A DNA stretch of 64,000 nt from Wurfbainia villosa (taxonomy: Eukaryota > Streptophyta > Magnoliopsida > Zingiberales > Zingiberaceae): assembly GCA_025175895.1 (NCBI GenBank), contig CM046003.1, forward strand, positions 29,409,245 to 29,473,244, read 5' to 3'. How positions within the stretch are numbered: position 1 is the stretch's first letter; every line of letters begins with the position of its first letter. The translations under genes and the position numbers were made by a program. The notes beneath the pieces are model-generated. The model was not told where the DNA came from and searched no databases. It saw only the letters and a list, made by a program, of their open reading frames with translations. Below, piece after piece: positions 31,476 through 43,169 of this stretch.

Positions 31476-33056
31476 ATGTTGGACGTTACCCAGGAGGTCC
31501 GAGGTTGTCCATTAGATTTCGATAACATTATACTTACTGTAGATTTATTGGTACTGGAAATGGTTGAGTTCGACATTATCCTTGGCATGGATTGGCTGTC
31601 AGCATATCATGCCACAGTTGATTGCCAGACGAGGGTGGTCACATTCCGACCTCCGAACCAACCCTCGTGGGATTTCACTGGCATCCGAGACAACGACATA
31701 TCGACCATTTCTGCGATTCAGGCTCAGAAGCTTCTATTACACGGTTGCCAGGGTTTTCTATTATCATTGATCAATGTAGAGGACAGTGGTGACTCTCAGA
31801 TCTCGGACATTCCTATTGTCCGAGAATATCCGAATGTCTTTCCAGAGGAGTTACCGGGCCTGCCTCCCAGAAGGCAAGTGGAGTTCACAATTGAGTTAAT
31901 TCTGGGAACATCGTCGACATCGAAAGCTCCTTATCGTATGGCCCCGAGAGAGTTGGACGAGTTAAAGATCCAGCTTCAGGAGCTTTTGGACAGAGGTTTT
32001 ATTCGCCCTAGCGTATCTCTCTGGGGTTCTCTGGTTCTCTTTGTAAAGAAGAAAGACGGTTCGATGAGATTATGCATCGACTACAGGCAGTTGAACGCCA
32101 TCACCATCAAGAATAAATATCCCCTGCCACATATTGAGGACTTGTTTGATCATCTCAGAGGTACATCAGTGTATTCTAAGATTGATCTGCGGTCCGGATA
32201 TCATCAACTAAGGGTTAGAGACTCAGACGTTCAGAAGACAATGTTCAGTACCAGATATGGACACTATGAGTTTTTGGTAATGCCATTTGGGCTTACCAAT
32301 GCTCCAGCAGTATTCATGGATTTGATGAACTGTGTATTTATGGATTTCCTAGATCGGTTCGTCATTGTCTTTATTGACGACATTCTGGTCTATTCTCATT
32401 CTGAAGAGGAACACGTGCAACATCTTCACCTTGTTTTGGATAGGCTCCAACAGAAGCGACTATATGCGAAGTTCAGTAAGTGCGCATTTTGGTTATCCTC
32501 AGTCGGTTTTCTAGGACACGTGGTTTCTAGTAGAGGCATTTCAGTTGACCCCCAGAAGATCGAGGCTGTCACCAGTTGGGAGCAACCGAAATCAGTTCAG
32601 GAGGTTCGCAGTTTCTTAGGCTTGGTCGGTTATTACAGACGGTTCGTTGAGGGTTTCTCGAGCATTGCTATGCCGTTGACACGCCTTACCAGGAAGGGCA
32701 TGAAGTTCACGTGGTCAGAGGCATGCAAGACCAGCTTTCAGGAGTTGAAGAAGAGACTGGTGTCAGCATCGATTCTGGTATTGCCATTAGGGGATGACGG
32801 TTTCATCCTTTATATTGATGCGTCTCTCCCGGGTTTAGGCGCAGTACTGATGCAGCACGGCAGGGTGGTCTCTTATGCTTCTTGCCAGTTGAAGGAGCAT
32901 GAGAAAAACTATCCAATACATGATCTAGAGTTAGCTACTATTATCTTTGCCTTGAAGATTTGGAGGCATCATCTGTATGGTATTACATTTGAGATTCTCA
33001 CTGATCATAAGAGTCTCAAATATCTATTTACACAGAAGGAACTCAATCTCCGATAG
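31476..33056 (+). pseudogene. E3 protease C-terminus, RT and RNase H
   Basis: 526 residues: protease end (FDIILGMDWLSAYHATVDC), linker (VFPEELPGLPPRRQVEF), then RT with LFVKKKDGSMRLCIDYRQLN, FDHLRGTSVYSKIDLRSGYH, FLVMPFGLTNAP, the catalytic FIDDILVYS, thumb (GFLGHVVSSRGI) and RNase H (LYIDASLPGLGAVL, LTDHKSLKYLF). RT and RNase H catalytic residues are intact. The frame ends at TAG (33054-33056) after LNLR, explained by CAG to TAG; the tether continues after it. Confidence 0.93.
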
Positions 33057-34706
33057 AGGAGATGGATGGAGTTCTTGAAGGATTATGACTGTACCATTAG
33101 CTACCACCCAGGGAAAGCCAATGTAGTTGTCGATGCACTTAGCCGGAAGTCTCGAGGGACTTTAGCTTGCTACCGAGTTTTAGTCACGGATTTAATTCAG
33201 GGTTTCTCTAAGTTGGGCCTTGAGAAGCAGGGACCAACAGAGCAGGGCATTCTTGTTACCATGGTTGCTCAGTCATCTATCAGGACGAGAGTCCGAGAGG
33301 CTCAGGCCGGTGATCAACACTTACGGTTCATTGGTAGCCAGATAACCTCTGGACAACAGACTGAGTTCACCCGAGATGACGAAGGTATTATTTATTTTCG
33401 GGGTAGATTATGTGTACCTCAGTCTCACCCGGTCATGGAGGAGTTACTTCAGGAGGCTCATCGCTCTCGATTTGCGATCCACCTAGGCGGAACTCGCATG
33501 TATCGAGATTTAAGGCGTTTGTATTGGTGGAACGACATGAAGAAAGACATCGCAGATTTTGTAGCTAAATGTCTAGTTTGTCAACAGGTGAAGGCTAAGC
33601 ACCAAAGACCAGCCGGACTACTTCAGAGGATTCCTATTCCCGAATGGAAGTGGGATCACATTACCATGGATTTTGTGATGAGTTTGCCTAGGACACGTCA
33701 AGGCCATGATGCGATTTGGGTAGTCATTGACCGACTAACCAAATCCATGCACTTCTTAGCGATTCGGAAGACCGACTCTTTGGATCATTTGACAGAGTTA
33801 TATTGTTGGGAGATCATCAGATTGCATGGTGTTCCTTTGAGCATTATATAAGATAGAGATCCCCAGTTCATATCCCGATTCTGGCAGAGTCTGCAGCAGG
33901 CCTTAGGCACACAACTCCGTTTTAGTACAGTATTCCATCCTCAGACCGATGGACAGTCTGAGCGGACCATTCAGACTCTAGAGGACTTGCTGAGGTCCTG
34001 TGTTATGAATTTCGGGGGCAACTTGGAGGGCTATTTACCATTAGTGGAATTCGCCTACAATAACAACTATCATTCGACTATCCAAATGACCCCGTTTGAA
34101 TCGTTATATGGTAGACAGTGTCGGACACCCACCCTCTGGGAGGAGGTTGGGGAGGTCCAGTTGCTAGGACCCTAGAGAGCTCAGCATGAGGTAGAGTTGG
34201 TCCGTACTATCAGACGAAGGATGGCAGAGGTGCAGGATCGTCAGAAGAGTTATGCCGATCGGAGATGGAGACCTCTGGAGTTCTCTATTGGTGACCATGT
34301 ATTCTTGCGAGTCTCACCCATGAAAGGGGTGAAGAGATTTGGCCTCCGTGGTAAGTTAGCTCCAAGGTACATTGGGCCTTTCGAGATTTTAGAGAGGATC
34401 GGAGCAGTCGCTTACCGCCTAGCGCTACCACCGTCCTTGGCTGGTATCCATGATGTGTTTCATGTGTCCATATTGAGGAAGTATGTGCCAGACTCTACAC
34501 ATATTCTGTCAGATGTGTCAGGTTTCATTCAACTTGATGCTACTTACGAAGAGGTTCCGGTACGGATTCTGGATCACAAAGAATGACAGTTACGGAACAA
34601 GATTGTGCGACTGGTTAAAGTCGGGTGGTGTCACCACACTGATGAGGAGGCTACTTGGGAGCTTGAGGAAAAGAACAGAGCTCAATACCCTCATCTGTTT
34701 ACTTGA
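33057..34706 (+). pseudogene. E3 integrase with chromodomain-like tail, four stops
   Basis: Tether (YHPGKANVVVDALSRKS), zinc finger (H...H, CLVCQQVKAKH), core with MDFVMSLP, DRDPQF and DGQSERT, GPF motif (IGPFEILERIG) and a C-terminal chromodomain-like part (EEVPVRILDHKE, VRLVKVGW, EATWELEE, YPHLF) ending at TGA 34704-34706. In-frame stops are at 33849-33851 (TAA replacing an expected Ser), about 34173 (TAG), and 34585 (TGA). Catalytic D, D and E are present. The chromodomain would tether integration to heterochromatin. Confidence 0.92.
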
Positions 34707-34780
34707 GGTATGTGGTCATTTCGTAAATTGCTTGAATTATTTTTTTCATGTTAGTATAAAATTTGAGGACCAAATTTTTA

Positions 34781-34794
34781 TTATTGGGGGAGAA
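34781..34794 (+). other. E3 polypurine tract
   Basis: TTATTGGGGGAGAA immediately before the 3' LTR start TGTAAAATACC. Confidence 0.88.
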
Positions 34795-37361
34795 TGTAAA
34801 ATACCGGGAAAAAAATACCCTATGGGATTTTTCAGGAATTTTTTTGAAATTTTTTCTGGATTTAAAAGGAGTTCTTATGATATTATATACGGAAAGATTT
34901 AACAGATTTTTATAAGGCCTGTTTAGATTATCCGTTATTGAGGAGTTACTAAATTTTATTAACCTAAGGTTTAAATAGAAAACCTAGGTTTTCTATTTCT
35001 CATTTTCTTTCCCCGTCACGCCTGACTCCCTCTTCTCTAGCGATAATACCTTCTCCCCATGTCGGATCTCCTTCCCTTGGGCAGCTTCTCGCCGCCCTTC
35101 CCTGTGCCCAGGCCGCTGCGAGTTTCACCTCTCCTCCGCTGCTTGCCCGAGCCGCACGCACCGACGGCCAGGCCACTGCCCGCGCCGCAGCAAGCATCCG
35201 TCATACCCTGCTCGCCGCAGCTCGGTCAGCCTCCCACGCGCACACATCGTGTGCCCTCCTCTGCCAGCGCCGGTCGTCCTTCGGCCAACCTCCGCCGCCA
35301 CGATCGGCCCACACCGAGTAAACCTTCCATCGCTGTTCTGCTTGATCACCACTAGAGTTAGTTCCAACAAACAGAGTTAGGGGAGGAAATACCGCTGAGG
35401 GGATTACAAGTGCAGGTATACCTCGTTTGTTAGTTTTTCTTCTTCAATTTCGGTGTTGGGCTTTGCTGGGGGTCTTGCGGGGTAGATCCTTGCGGTGGGT
35501 CAAGGGGTTTTGATCGGGATGAGCTGATTTTGGGGTTTTGCCGACTGTGATGGAGTGATTGGAGCTGGGATTAAGCTGAGGAGTCCGAATAGGGTTCGAT
35601 TTGTGTGTTACCCGGGAGTTGTCCAGGTTGGTTTGAGCTATGTTATGGTTGCATGGCTATTGTTCAACATGGATGAATGTCGAGGGGGTGTGATGCGTTG
35701 GTTGTGCTGGTGACGGAGTTGTGAGCGATGGATTAAGGAGTTAAGTCGGCTATAATTGGGATGTTGCTTGGTTGTGGATGAGTGTGTTCATGTAGGATTC
35801 GATCATTGGTTGTATGCTTGCACTTAATTATAATGTTTGTTATATGCAAGTTTTGGTCCCGAGATAGGTCACGGGCGTAAAGACAGTCGGTATTCTTCAT
35901 AGCAGGCAAGTACTTTGACTTATCTTTTAGATATTGTCATGTTGATATGCGTAGTTGGCTATAGCTCACAGTAATTTTTATGTCTTATCTGCCCTTGTAT
36001 GTCACTGTGCCATACCTGATGCATGCATTTCTATCTTAGTCTATATTATCTTGATACTTGCCATGTGTACTTATTTTGAAAGTTGTGACATGCACTTGAT
36101 TAGCTTTTAGATATACTTTTCCTGTATACCTAGGTCATTGATATGTACTCATTTTTTTTGTACATATTATTTGAAGACGTATTTTGGTTGGTATTACATG
36201 CTTTAGTGTCATGCACCATCTTGCATGATTGCATGCTGGCTGGTCGGCGATTCCTTTGTAGTTGAGCCCGCAGCCAGTTACATGATCTGCACACACAACC
36301 ACTCATGGGTTAGTGGTACATCAGGAGTGTGTGTGCAGTAGCTTTGTCAGGCTTCACTGGTCCGTTCATGGATAGCGGTGAGGCAGTGTGGTAGCGGGCA
36401 AGGATCCCTCCTTTTGTCTATGACACCGAGAGATGAGAGCTTTGCTCCCCCACTCTATTTGGGGTAGGAGCATAGGTGTACTCCGACAACATCCTATCTA
36501 CTCGGTCACTCAGGAGCAGTGATGGCAGAGTACACAGTTGTCATAGCCCTACCCACTCGGCCTCACCATCACGTGTGAGGCGACTGACTGGCGTCAGGGG
36601 TGACCATGTCATTTGCATCGCATGCATATTGCATGGATGGCATTTGTTTGTGTTTGTTGCATTTTGGTTGCTGCCTTGGTTGTTGCATATGAGTGACATG
36701 CATACAGGATACATCATGTATTTGGTCTGACGACCTTACTTCTGCTAGTATAGCTCACACTCCTATGTCAGGATAGGAGATTCAGGTAAGTACAGTCTTT
36801 CCGCATTTCTTCCTTACATTTCCTATTATTGATCAGGAGACTGTACTAGCATGATCATTATTGTTAGATATATCTTACTATGCATGTCGACTTGATACTC
36901 GCTAAGTTCGTTGAACTTACCCCGTTGCTTTATATCTATTTCAGGTTGAAACTGCCAGGAGAGTCCAGCTGCCAATCCCCCTCATCGTAAGGATTTTGTT
37001 TTTGGTCTTATGGTTTTGGTTATATTGACTAGAAGACATGTGTAGGACTTGTGTTTTGGTTATATACTCGTGGATGTTTTGGTGGTACTTGATATGTCCT
37101 TATGGACTTTTATTCAATTTGTTTTGGTTGTGTTTTCCTGCTCAGATGGCATAAGAGGTAAGTCTAGATATTGTAGACTTTTTATTTACTTTGTTTGTTG
37201 GCCGGAGGCCCATATATTATATGTATGTGTGGTTTATGTTCCGGTCATGTTGGCCGATGTATAGTGGGTCGTGTGTGCCTTGTATAGGATTTGTATTGTC
37301 ACTTGTACATGAGAGATGCTGCGGGATTTTCGTCTGGCGGGGACTCCCTCGGGGCGTGATA
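34795..37361 (+). repeat. E3 3' LTR (2.57 kb, full length)
   Basis: Starts TGTAAAATACCGGG and ends GGGGCGTGATA, the final CA decayed to TA. A TTTAAATAGA TATA-like box lies near 34970, followed by a GC-rich block (about 35050-35310) in otherwise AT-rich DNA. It keeps the intron-like segment (36786-36944) and the stem-loop cluster (36288-36580) of the 5' LTR. Open frames in the GC-rich block have no recognised domain. Confidence 0.93.
36288..36580 (+). other. Stem-loop cluster in E3 3' LTR
   Basis: Counterpart of 18901-19195. CTGCACACAC and GTGTGTGCAG are kept; CCGCT/AGCGG became CCGTT/AGCGG (G-T wobble). TCACT/AGTGA keeps its stem with a changed loop. The closing stem CACTC/GAGTG of the 5' LTR is TACTC/GAGTA here, so both sides changed together. 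Confidence 0.6.
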
Positions 37362-40198
37362 GTGCTAGGGCAGCAACAAGTTTTTCGGCGAACAGAGTCA
37401 ATTGGGTAGTGAGCAGAGCAGCCGGAGAGGGGGATTTAACTGTCGACTGTTGTGGTGGCTAGGTAAGGGCCAATTTTTCTTACCTTGGATGAGATCTAGG
37501 TTCTAACTATGGTTTTCCTTTGTTGAACTAGAGTTGTGGTTTGGACAGTGGCCTTGAGCCGGTGAATAGGGGAAGAGCAGTAGCAGTTGCCGGTGGTTGA
37601 GCTGTCCATGACGAACAGCTTAGATCGTGAAAGGGGGTTGCGTCGTGAGGTAGGTTTGGGTGTATTTTCATTCACAGCAGCTTGTAAGATGATTTGTGTG
37701 CTGCTCACAGCGAAATTAGGATTTGCATACTCTATTTTGCAGCCGGGCTAGGAGCTGAAATCTTTGATCTGGTGCTCTGTTGGTGTGGTGGCCGATTAGT
37801 GTGTGAGACGAGAAGGTAAGCTATATTTACAACTTTGATTTTAGGTGTTGTTTAGTTTGTTTATTAATGTTTCTAGTTAGGAATGTTTTGATTGTTGTGT
37901 TGAGGGGATAAGTTCTATTTAGGCTCTGTTGTGGAGTTGTGAATGGGTTGAGTGTGGCTGTGAACGACTGTGAACGACTGTGAATGATTGTGAATAGCTG
38001 TGAATGGAGCTAGGATTGTGATGAGGACTTCAATTAGGATGGATAGATCCCTAAATTGGTGAAATTGTGAGCTGTGAGGGTTGTGGTGGATTGATTTATG
38101 AAGAAAGGAGTATATTGATCTATAGTTGGTTGTGCTATTGAATTCAGTATGGATAGATGTGTGTGTGATGATGATTTGTTCTGTAATTGCGTATGGAATT
38201 GAATGTTGTAGGTTAGCATATTCGCTAATTGGAGACGGTGGATTTTATTATGGTATTGAATGTAGAAGCTGAGGGCTCAATGGGGAGTTTGGTTGCGGTG
38301 AATTGGCCATGATGATTGGGGGTTTCTAATTCATATTTGTTAAAGGATATGAATATAAGAACGACGTAGTAGTTAATTTGTATATTGTTTTATGCTTGCA
38401 CTTAACCATAATATTTGATATGTGCAGGACGTGGATACGAGACAGGACTGCGGCTGTGAAGATTTTATTGTCGCGAGTTTCTTAAAAAATGGGTTTTATT
38501 TCCTACCCTGGTCAGGTAGTAGCTAAACCCTGAAGTATATAACTTCATATTGTTGTCACTTCGACCTTGACTCCACTCTAGTTTTTTTATTGCTTGATAC
38601 TTAGCCTTTGCCCTTTTTAATACTCTACTGTTGTTATCACATTTTCCTTTATCGTGATCATGAGTTATAGATGTGATGTATGTAAGACTATAGTTGTTCA
38701 ATTATGGGTACATAGTGGAGTACGGATGAAGACTTGATTTGTAATTTGGATAAAAGGTCATTCGGGGGAGTGGGTAATATCCTGAACATAGAATTCAATC
38801 TTATGATAAATCCTTATGTTGCATGCTCATTTCGGATCATGTGTTTATGTATCGTTATATAGATTGTGGAGAGTGCATCGCTACGGATCGGTGGTCCTAG
38901 CTTGGTTGTGATCAATTGAGTATGACTCTCTGTAGGATAGAGAGTGTATTGATCAGATTAGTATGACTCTCTGTAGAATAGATAGTCTGTGGTGGATGTC
39001 TGTATGTGTGATTGTGCATTCATGTCATTTACATGCATGCTGACGACTTGGTCTCCCTTGTGGTCGAGAGAGTCGTCAGTCATCCTGCCTCCACGGTTAC
39101 TCATGGTAGTAGTAACTGGTGTGAGGGAAGAACATTTGTTGTGCCGCACTCGACCACTATAAATGGTGGTAGTTGGAGTTGCGTGTAGTTGTCCTGCGTG
39201 TGTGGCACTCGACCACTCATGGGTAGTGACTGTCAGAGTGGCCAACAGTAGGGACCCCCGTTGTGTAGCTAGCTCTTTACACTTATATGCTACTTGTTCA
39301 TACTGCCCACTTGGCCACTCGAGAGTAGTGGTTGGTGTTGAGTTGGGACAGTTATCATGTCGAGCCACCTAGGCCACGCATGACCATGCATTGTGCATTG
39401 CCGTGGTAGCGGTTAGGGTGGGCAAACATCACCATGCATTATGCATTGCCATGTTCTTATGGCATTTTTCATATATATATATATATATGGATGGTTGTGA
39501 TTAGTATATATATAGATGCATTCTATATGTATACTTATTGTGATGTTGCATTTATTTGTGTTATGCTTGCTGTATTTGTTTGTACATCATCATACATGAT
39601 ACCTGCATTTGTTATATGGTTGTGTGTGAGATACCTGTGTATGAGTTAGTTGGCCTATTGCATATCTTTGACCAGTATCATGATGTAGTATGAGTTAGAC
39701 CAGATTTATTATTGTATACTGTGGATATATGCTCAGGTTGGATAAGTGTAGCGTAGCAGACTTTCAGGTATGTCATCACCTTACTTGTTCAGTTGTTTAG
39801 TCGGTATATGCATGTATATATATATTTTATTATACCGATGTATACCTGTTGTATCTTTAAATGATATATTGTTGTATCTTTAGATGACATATTGTTGTAT
39901 CTCATGAGTTTTATGCTATATATGCATTATTTTCATATTACCGCTGAGTTTATTCTCACCACCATATATCCTGGATTTTCTTGTCGCCCAGGTAATAGGT
40001 AGAAGACTTGGTGCCGACTTGGAGCATCGCTAGCTGATCCGTCTCATCTCACTTCCGTGGCTCCTGGGGATTATTTGAGTTTTCCGTATGTCTTAGTATG
40101 TATTTGGAATTTATGTGATGTTTTGTGTTGTGGACTTGTTTGATTGGTATACACCTGTGTTGTTTCAGATTTTTCTGTCGGTATGTGTTGGTGTGAAG
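37362..40198 (+). repeat. E5a: gypsy LTR fragment, plus-oriented, related to the E7 LTR
   Basis: Reverse-complement relative of the E7 LTR and of 40199-43169. Shared landmarks in the sense direction: a TGCTTGCACTTAA block before TATGTGCAG (38427), two ACTCTCT/AGAGAGT stem-loops (38924-38987), the hairpin-rich block 39020-39370 and CCGCTGAGTT (39941-39950). It begins inside an LTR right after E3 and lacks the last 140 bp or so at its other end. An intron-like GTATGT...CCCAG segment spans 39768-39991. No coding domain. Confidence 0.75.
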
Positions 40199-43169
40199 TG
40201 TCACGCTCCGAGAGTATGCCGTGCCGAAAAGCAAACGGCCGACATCTCCCCTGTACGTGGCAACATTTCGAGTTAATACAAGGCCCGTAGGCCCACAACA
40301 ATAACATAATAAGCAAATATAAACATACCAAACACAGCGGAAACATGAACAACATACATACTGACATCCAAACCAAAAACACACAGGTGTATACCACCTG
40401 ACAAGTCTACAGTACTAAAACCGTACATAAAACATCGAACATAGAAATAAAGTCCACTACATAACGACAAGTCCATAATAGAAAATAAGTCCATAACATA
40501 ATCAAAATACATAACATAAACAAAAATCCTCGGGAGACTCGGAAAAGTGGAGATGGGATGGATCGCCAGCGCAACTCCAAGCCGTCACGAAGACTTCAAC
40601 CTGTTACTTGGGCGACAGAAAAATCCAGGGTCCGTGGTAGTGAGTAAAACTCAGCAGGTAATAGAAAAACATGTATATATTAATATCACATGTATTTCGA
40701 TAGAAAAATCTACAGGTATCACTAGCATGATAACATATCCATGTATATATACCTTCTAACCAAAAGCCAATATGAAATGCAGACATACCTGAACGTCTGC
40801 TACGCTACACCTATCCAACCTGAGCACATATCCACAACATAAGGTATAGAGAATAGTACTAACTCACACTACATTCTGATATGGGTCGAGGGTATCACCG
40901 TGAATAACCAACAAGTATACAAGTACCGACCTACTACCATACAGAAAATGCAATAGCATATATGAATATGTACAAACAAATGCAACAAGCAAGTACATAC
41001 AAATGCAGCATCACAATAAGCATATATATATAGACTGCATCTATATATGTATACTAATCACAATTATCCATATATATATATATACATGCATATATGTATA
41101 TATATGGCAATATGCAAAAATGCCATAAGTCGGCAATGCAGCATGCATGGTCATGTCGGCTCACCCTAAAGCTACCACGACCCTAGTGTGGCCTCGGTGG
41201 CTCGAGCATGACAACTGTTCCAACTCAACACCAACCACTACTCTCGAGTGGCCGAGTGGGCAGTATGATCGAGTAGCATATAAGCGTGAAGAGCAAGCTA
41301 CACGATGGGGGTCCCTGCTGTTGGCCACTCCGACAGTCACTACCCATGAGTGGTCGAGTGCCACACACGCAAGACTACGACACGTAAATCCAACTACCAC
41401 CGTCTATAGTGGTAGAGTGCGGTACCACAATGCTCTGCCCTCACACCGGTTACTCCTCCTATGAGTAACCGTAGAGGCAGGATGACTGACGACCCTCTCA
41501 ACCACAAGGGAGACCTTGTCGCCAGTGTGCATGCAAATGACATGAATGCAATGTCTCATAGACATCCACCATAGACTCTCTATTCTACAAAGAGTTATAC
41601 CAATCTGATCAACACACTCTCTATCCTGTAGAGAGTCGTACTTACTGATCGACACACTCTCTATCCTATAGAGAGTCGTACTCAATTTGATTATAATGAG
41701 CTAGAACCACCGGTCTGTAGCGACACACTAAATACAATTCACCTGACCATTTACACAGTACATGGTCGGTAGTAAACATGCAACCTAAGGGTATTAGAAT
41801 TAACCCTATGTTCAACACATTACCTACCTACAGATGACCTCTTTACCTAATTTACAATCAGGTCGTCATCCGGACTTTACTATTTGCACTTAACTTAAAC
41901 AAATTCTAAGTTACTTACATCACCTATATATATAACTCCTAATCATGGTAAAATAAACATGATAGCAGCAATGGAGTTAATAGCCAAAGGTAAAGTATCA
42001 AGCATGAGATAAATAAGAACAGAGTCAAGGTAACATGATCATATAAGATGATCATGCATCTAAATCTGTATGCATTAAACTACCTGACCAGGGTAGGAAT
42101 TACCCACCTGATATGTAGAACACCAATATTGATTGTACTCGCGTCCTCCAACCTGCCTCGAATCAGAGTCCTGAAACATAGTACATGAATTATATAGAAT
42201 TCTATCACAATTCAATATCCCTAGTAACCAGTTCAAATCCGATTACCGTAGAATATACTTCTACAACTTTACTGTGATATACCCAATAGATCCACTCAAT
42301 CCATCACATAGGCAAATAAACTATAATTGAACCACCTGTAAGTCAAATACCAAATTTATAACATTCAGATCCAGACTTACCCATTCTTGCTTCAATCCTC
42401 TCTCCACGAATTTTGGAACCAAGTGTACTGTCGAATAGGGACAATCCTACTCAAGTCTTATCCCTTGCCTCGTACCGATTCACTTTTCCACTACGAATCT
42501 GTAAGAACAATTCATTATCGATTAGTTCCCTTATTAAATCCAAGAGTAATATCCCTGCACAATCGATTGCACATCTATAACACAATCTATTTCATAACAT
42601 ACACAATCACAGCTCACCTCCCATTGCTTCAATTAACCACCGGTTCGTAATCCAACCTACTGTATCAAATCTGCCCAATCAGCCTTGATTTCTCTCCTTT
42701 CCGGTACAATCCAGAAACCCCACCATTTGAAGTTGGCAGCCACATCCTAGATCAACCACAATCGGTCATACCAACAAAATCCTAATAATCACACATCCTT
42801 TGCAGCTCACGAATCACTGATTAGGAGGGAAAATGTGATACATTTTAGCAATATCGAGAGCTCAGCTGCAACAGATTAAAAGATCAATGGCAATCTGACA
42901 CGAACCGGGGTGATGGCTGTTCTTCCTCTCGACAGCGATAGCAACTCGACCTCACGACTACAGCAGAATAGGCCACGATGGAAAGGGGAGATGGCTGCAG
43001 AGATCTGGAAGAGATCGACAACAGTGTCTCTTATCCACGACGATGATATAGCTGATCTGCTTGCACAAAGAGCCAACAAAGGCCAAGGATCCGACAGCGG
43101 CGAGAAGATCAGGCTGAGGAAGGGAGGAGACGGTGAACTGGCTCCTGAATTGAAGACCGATGGTCGTGC
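40199..43169 (-). repeat. E5b: gypsy LTR, minus-oriented, 3' part cut by E6
   Basis: Starts TGTCACGCTCCGAGAGTATG at 40199, matching the E7 LTR starts at 53691 and 61471, and runs colinear with them to about 43169, where E6 begins. The remaining LTR is not found on the far side of E6. It contains three ACTCTCT/AGAGAGT stem-loops (41573-41677) and TATA microsatellite stretches near 41026-41105. It pairs with E5a as a large inverted repeat. Confidence 0.82.

Larger units (their letters stand above)
17928..37361 (+). mobile_element. E3: Ty3/gypsy chromovirus, plus strand, split by copia E4
   Basis: 5' LTR 17928-19965 continuing at 29263-29278, PBS, gag, protease, RT/RNase H, integrase, chromodomain-like tail, PPT, 3' LTR 34795-37361. 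The first 511 bp or so of the 5' LTR are missing, replaced by the LTR ending at 17926. E4 (19966-29262) sits 11-16 bp from the LTR end. The gag-pol order and tail place it with chromoviruses, probably Tekay-like. Multiple stops and a protease active-site change show it is defective. Confidence 0.93.

Noticed and set aside
35059..35370. Overlapping GC-rich open frames on both strands that look like a small Pro/Arg-rich gene
   Set aside because: They lie inside the E3 LTR and are open on both strands because of GC content; no domain, and the corresponding part of the other E3 LTR is missing so conservation cannot be tested.
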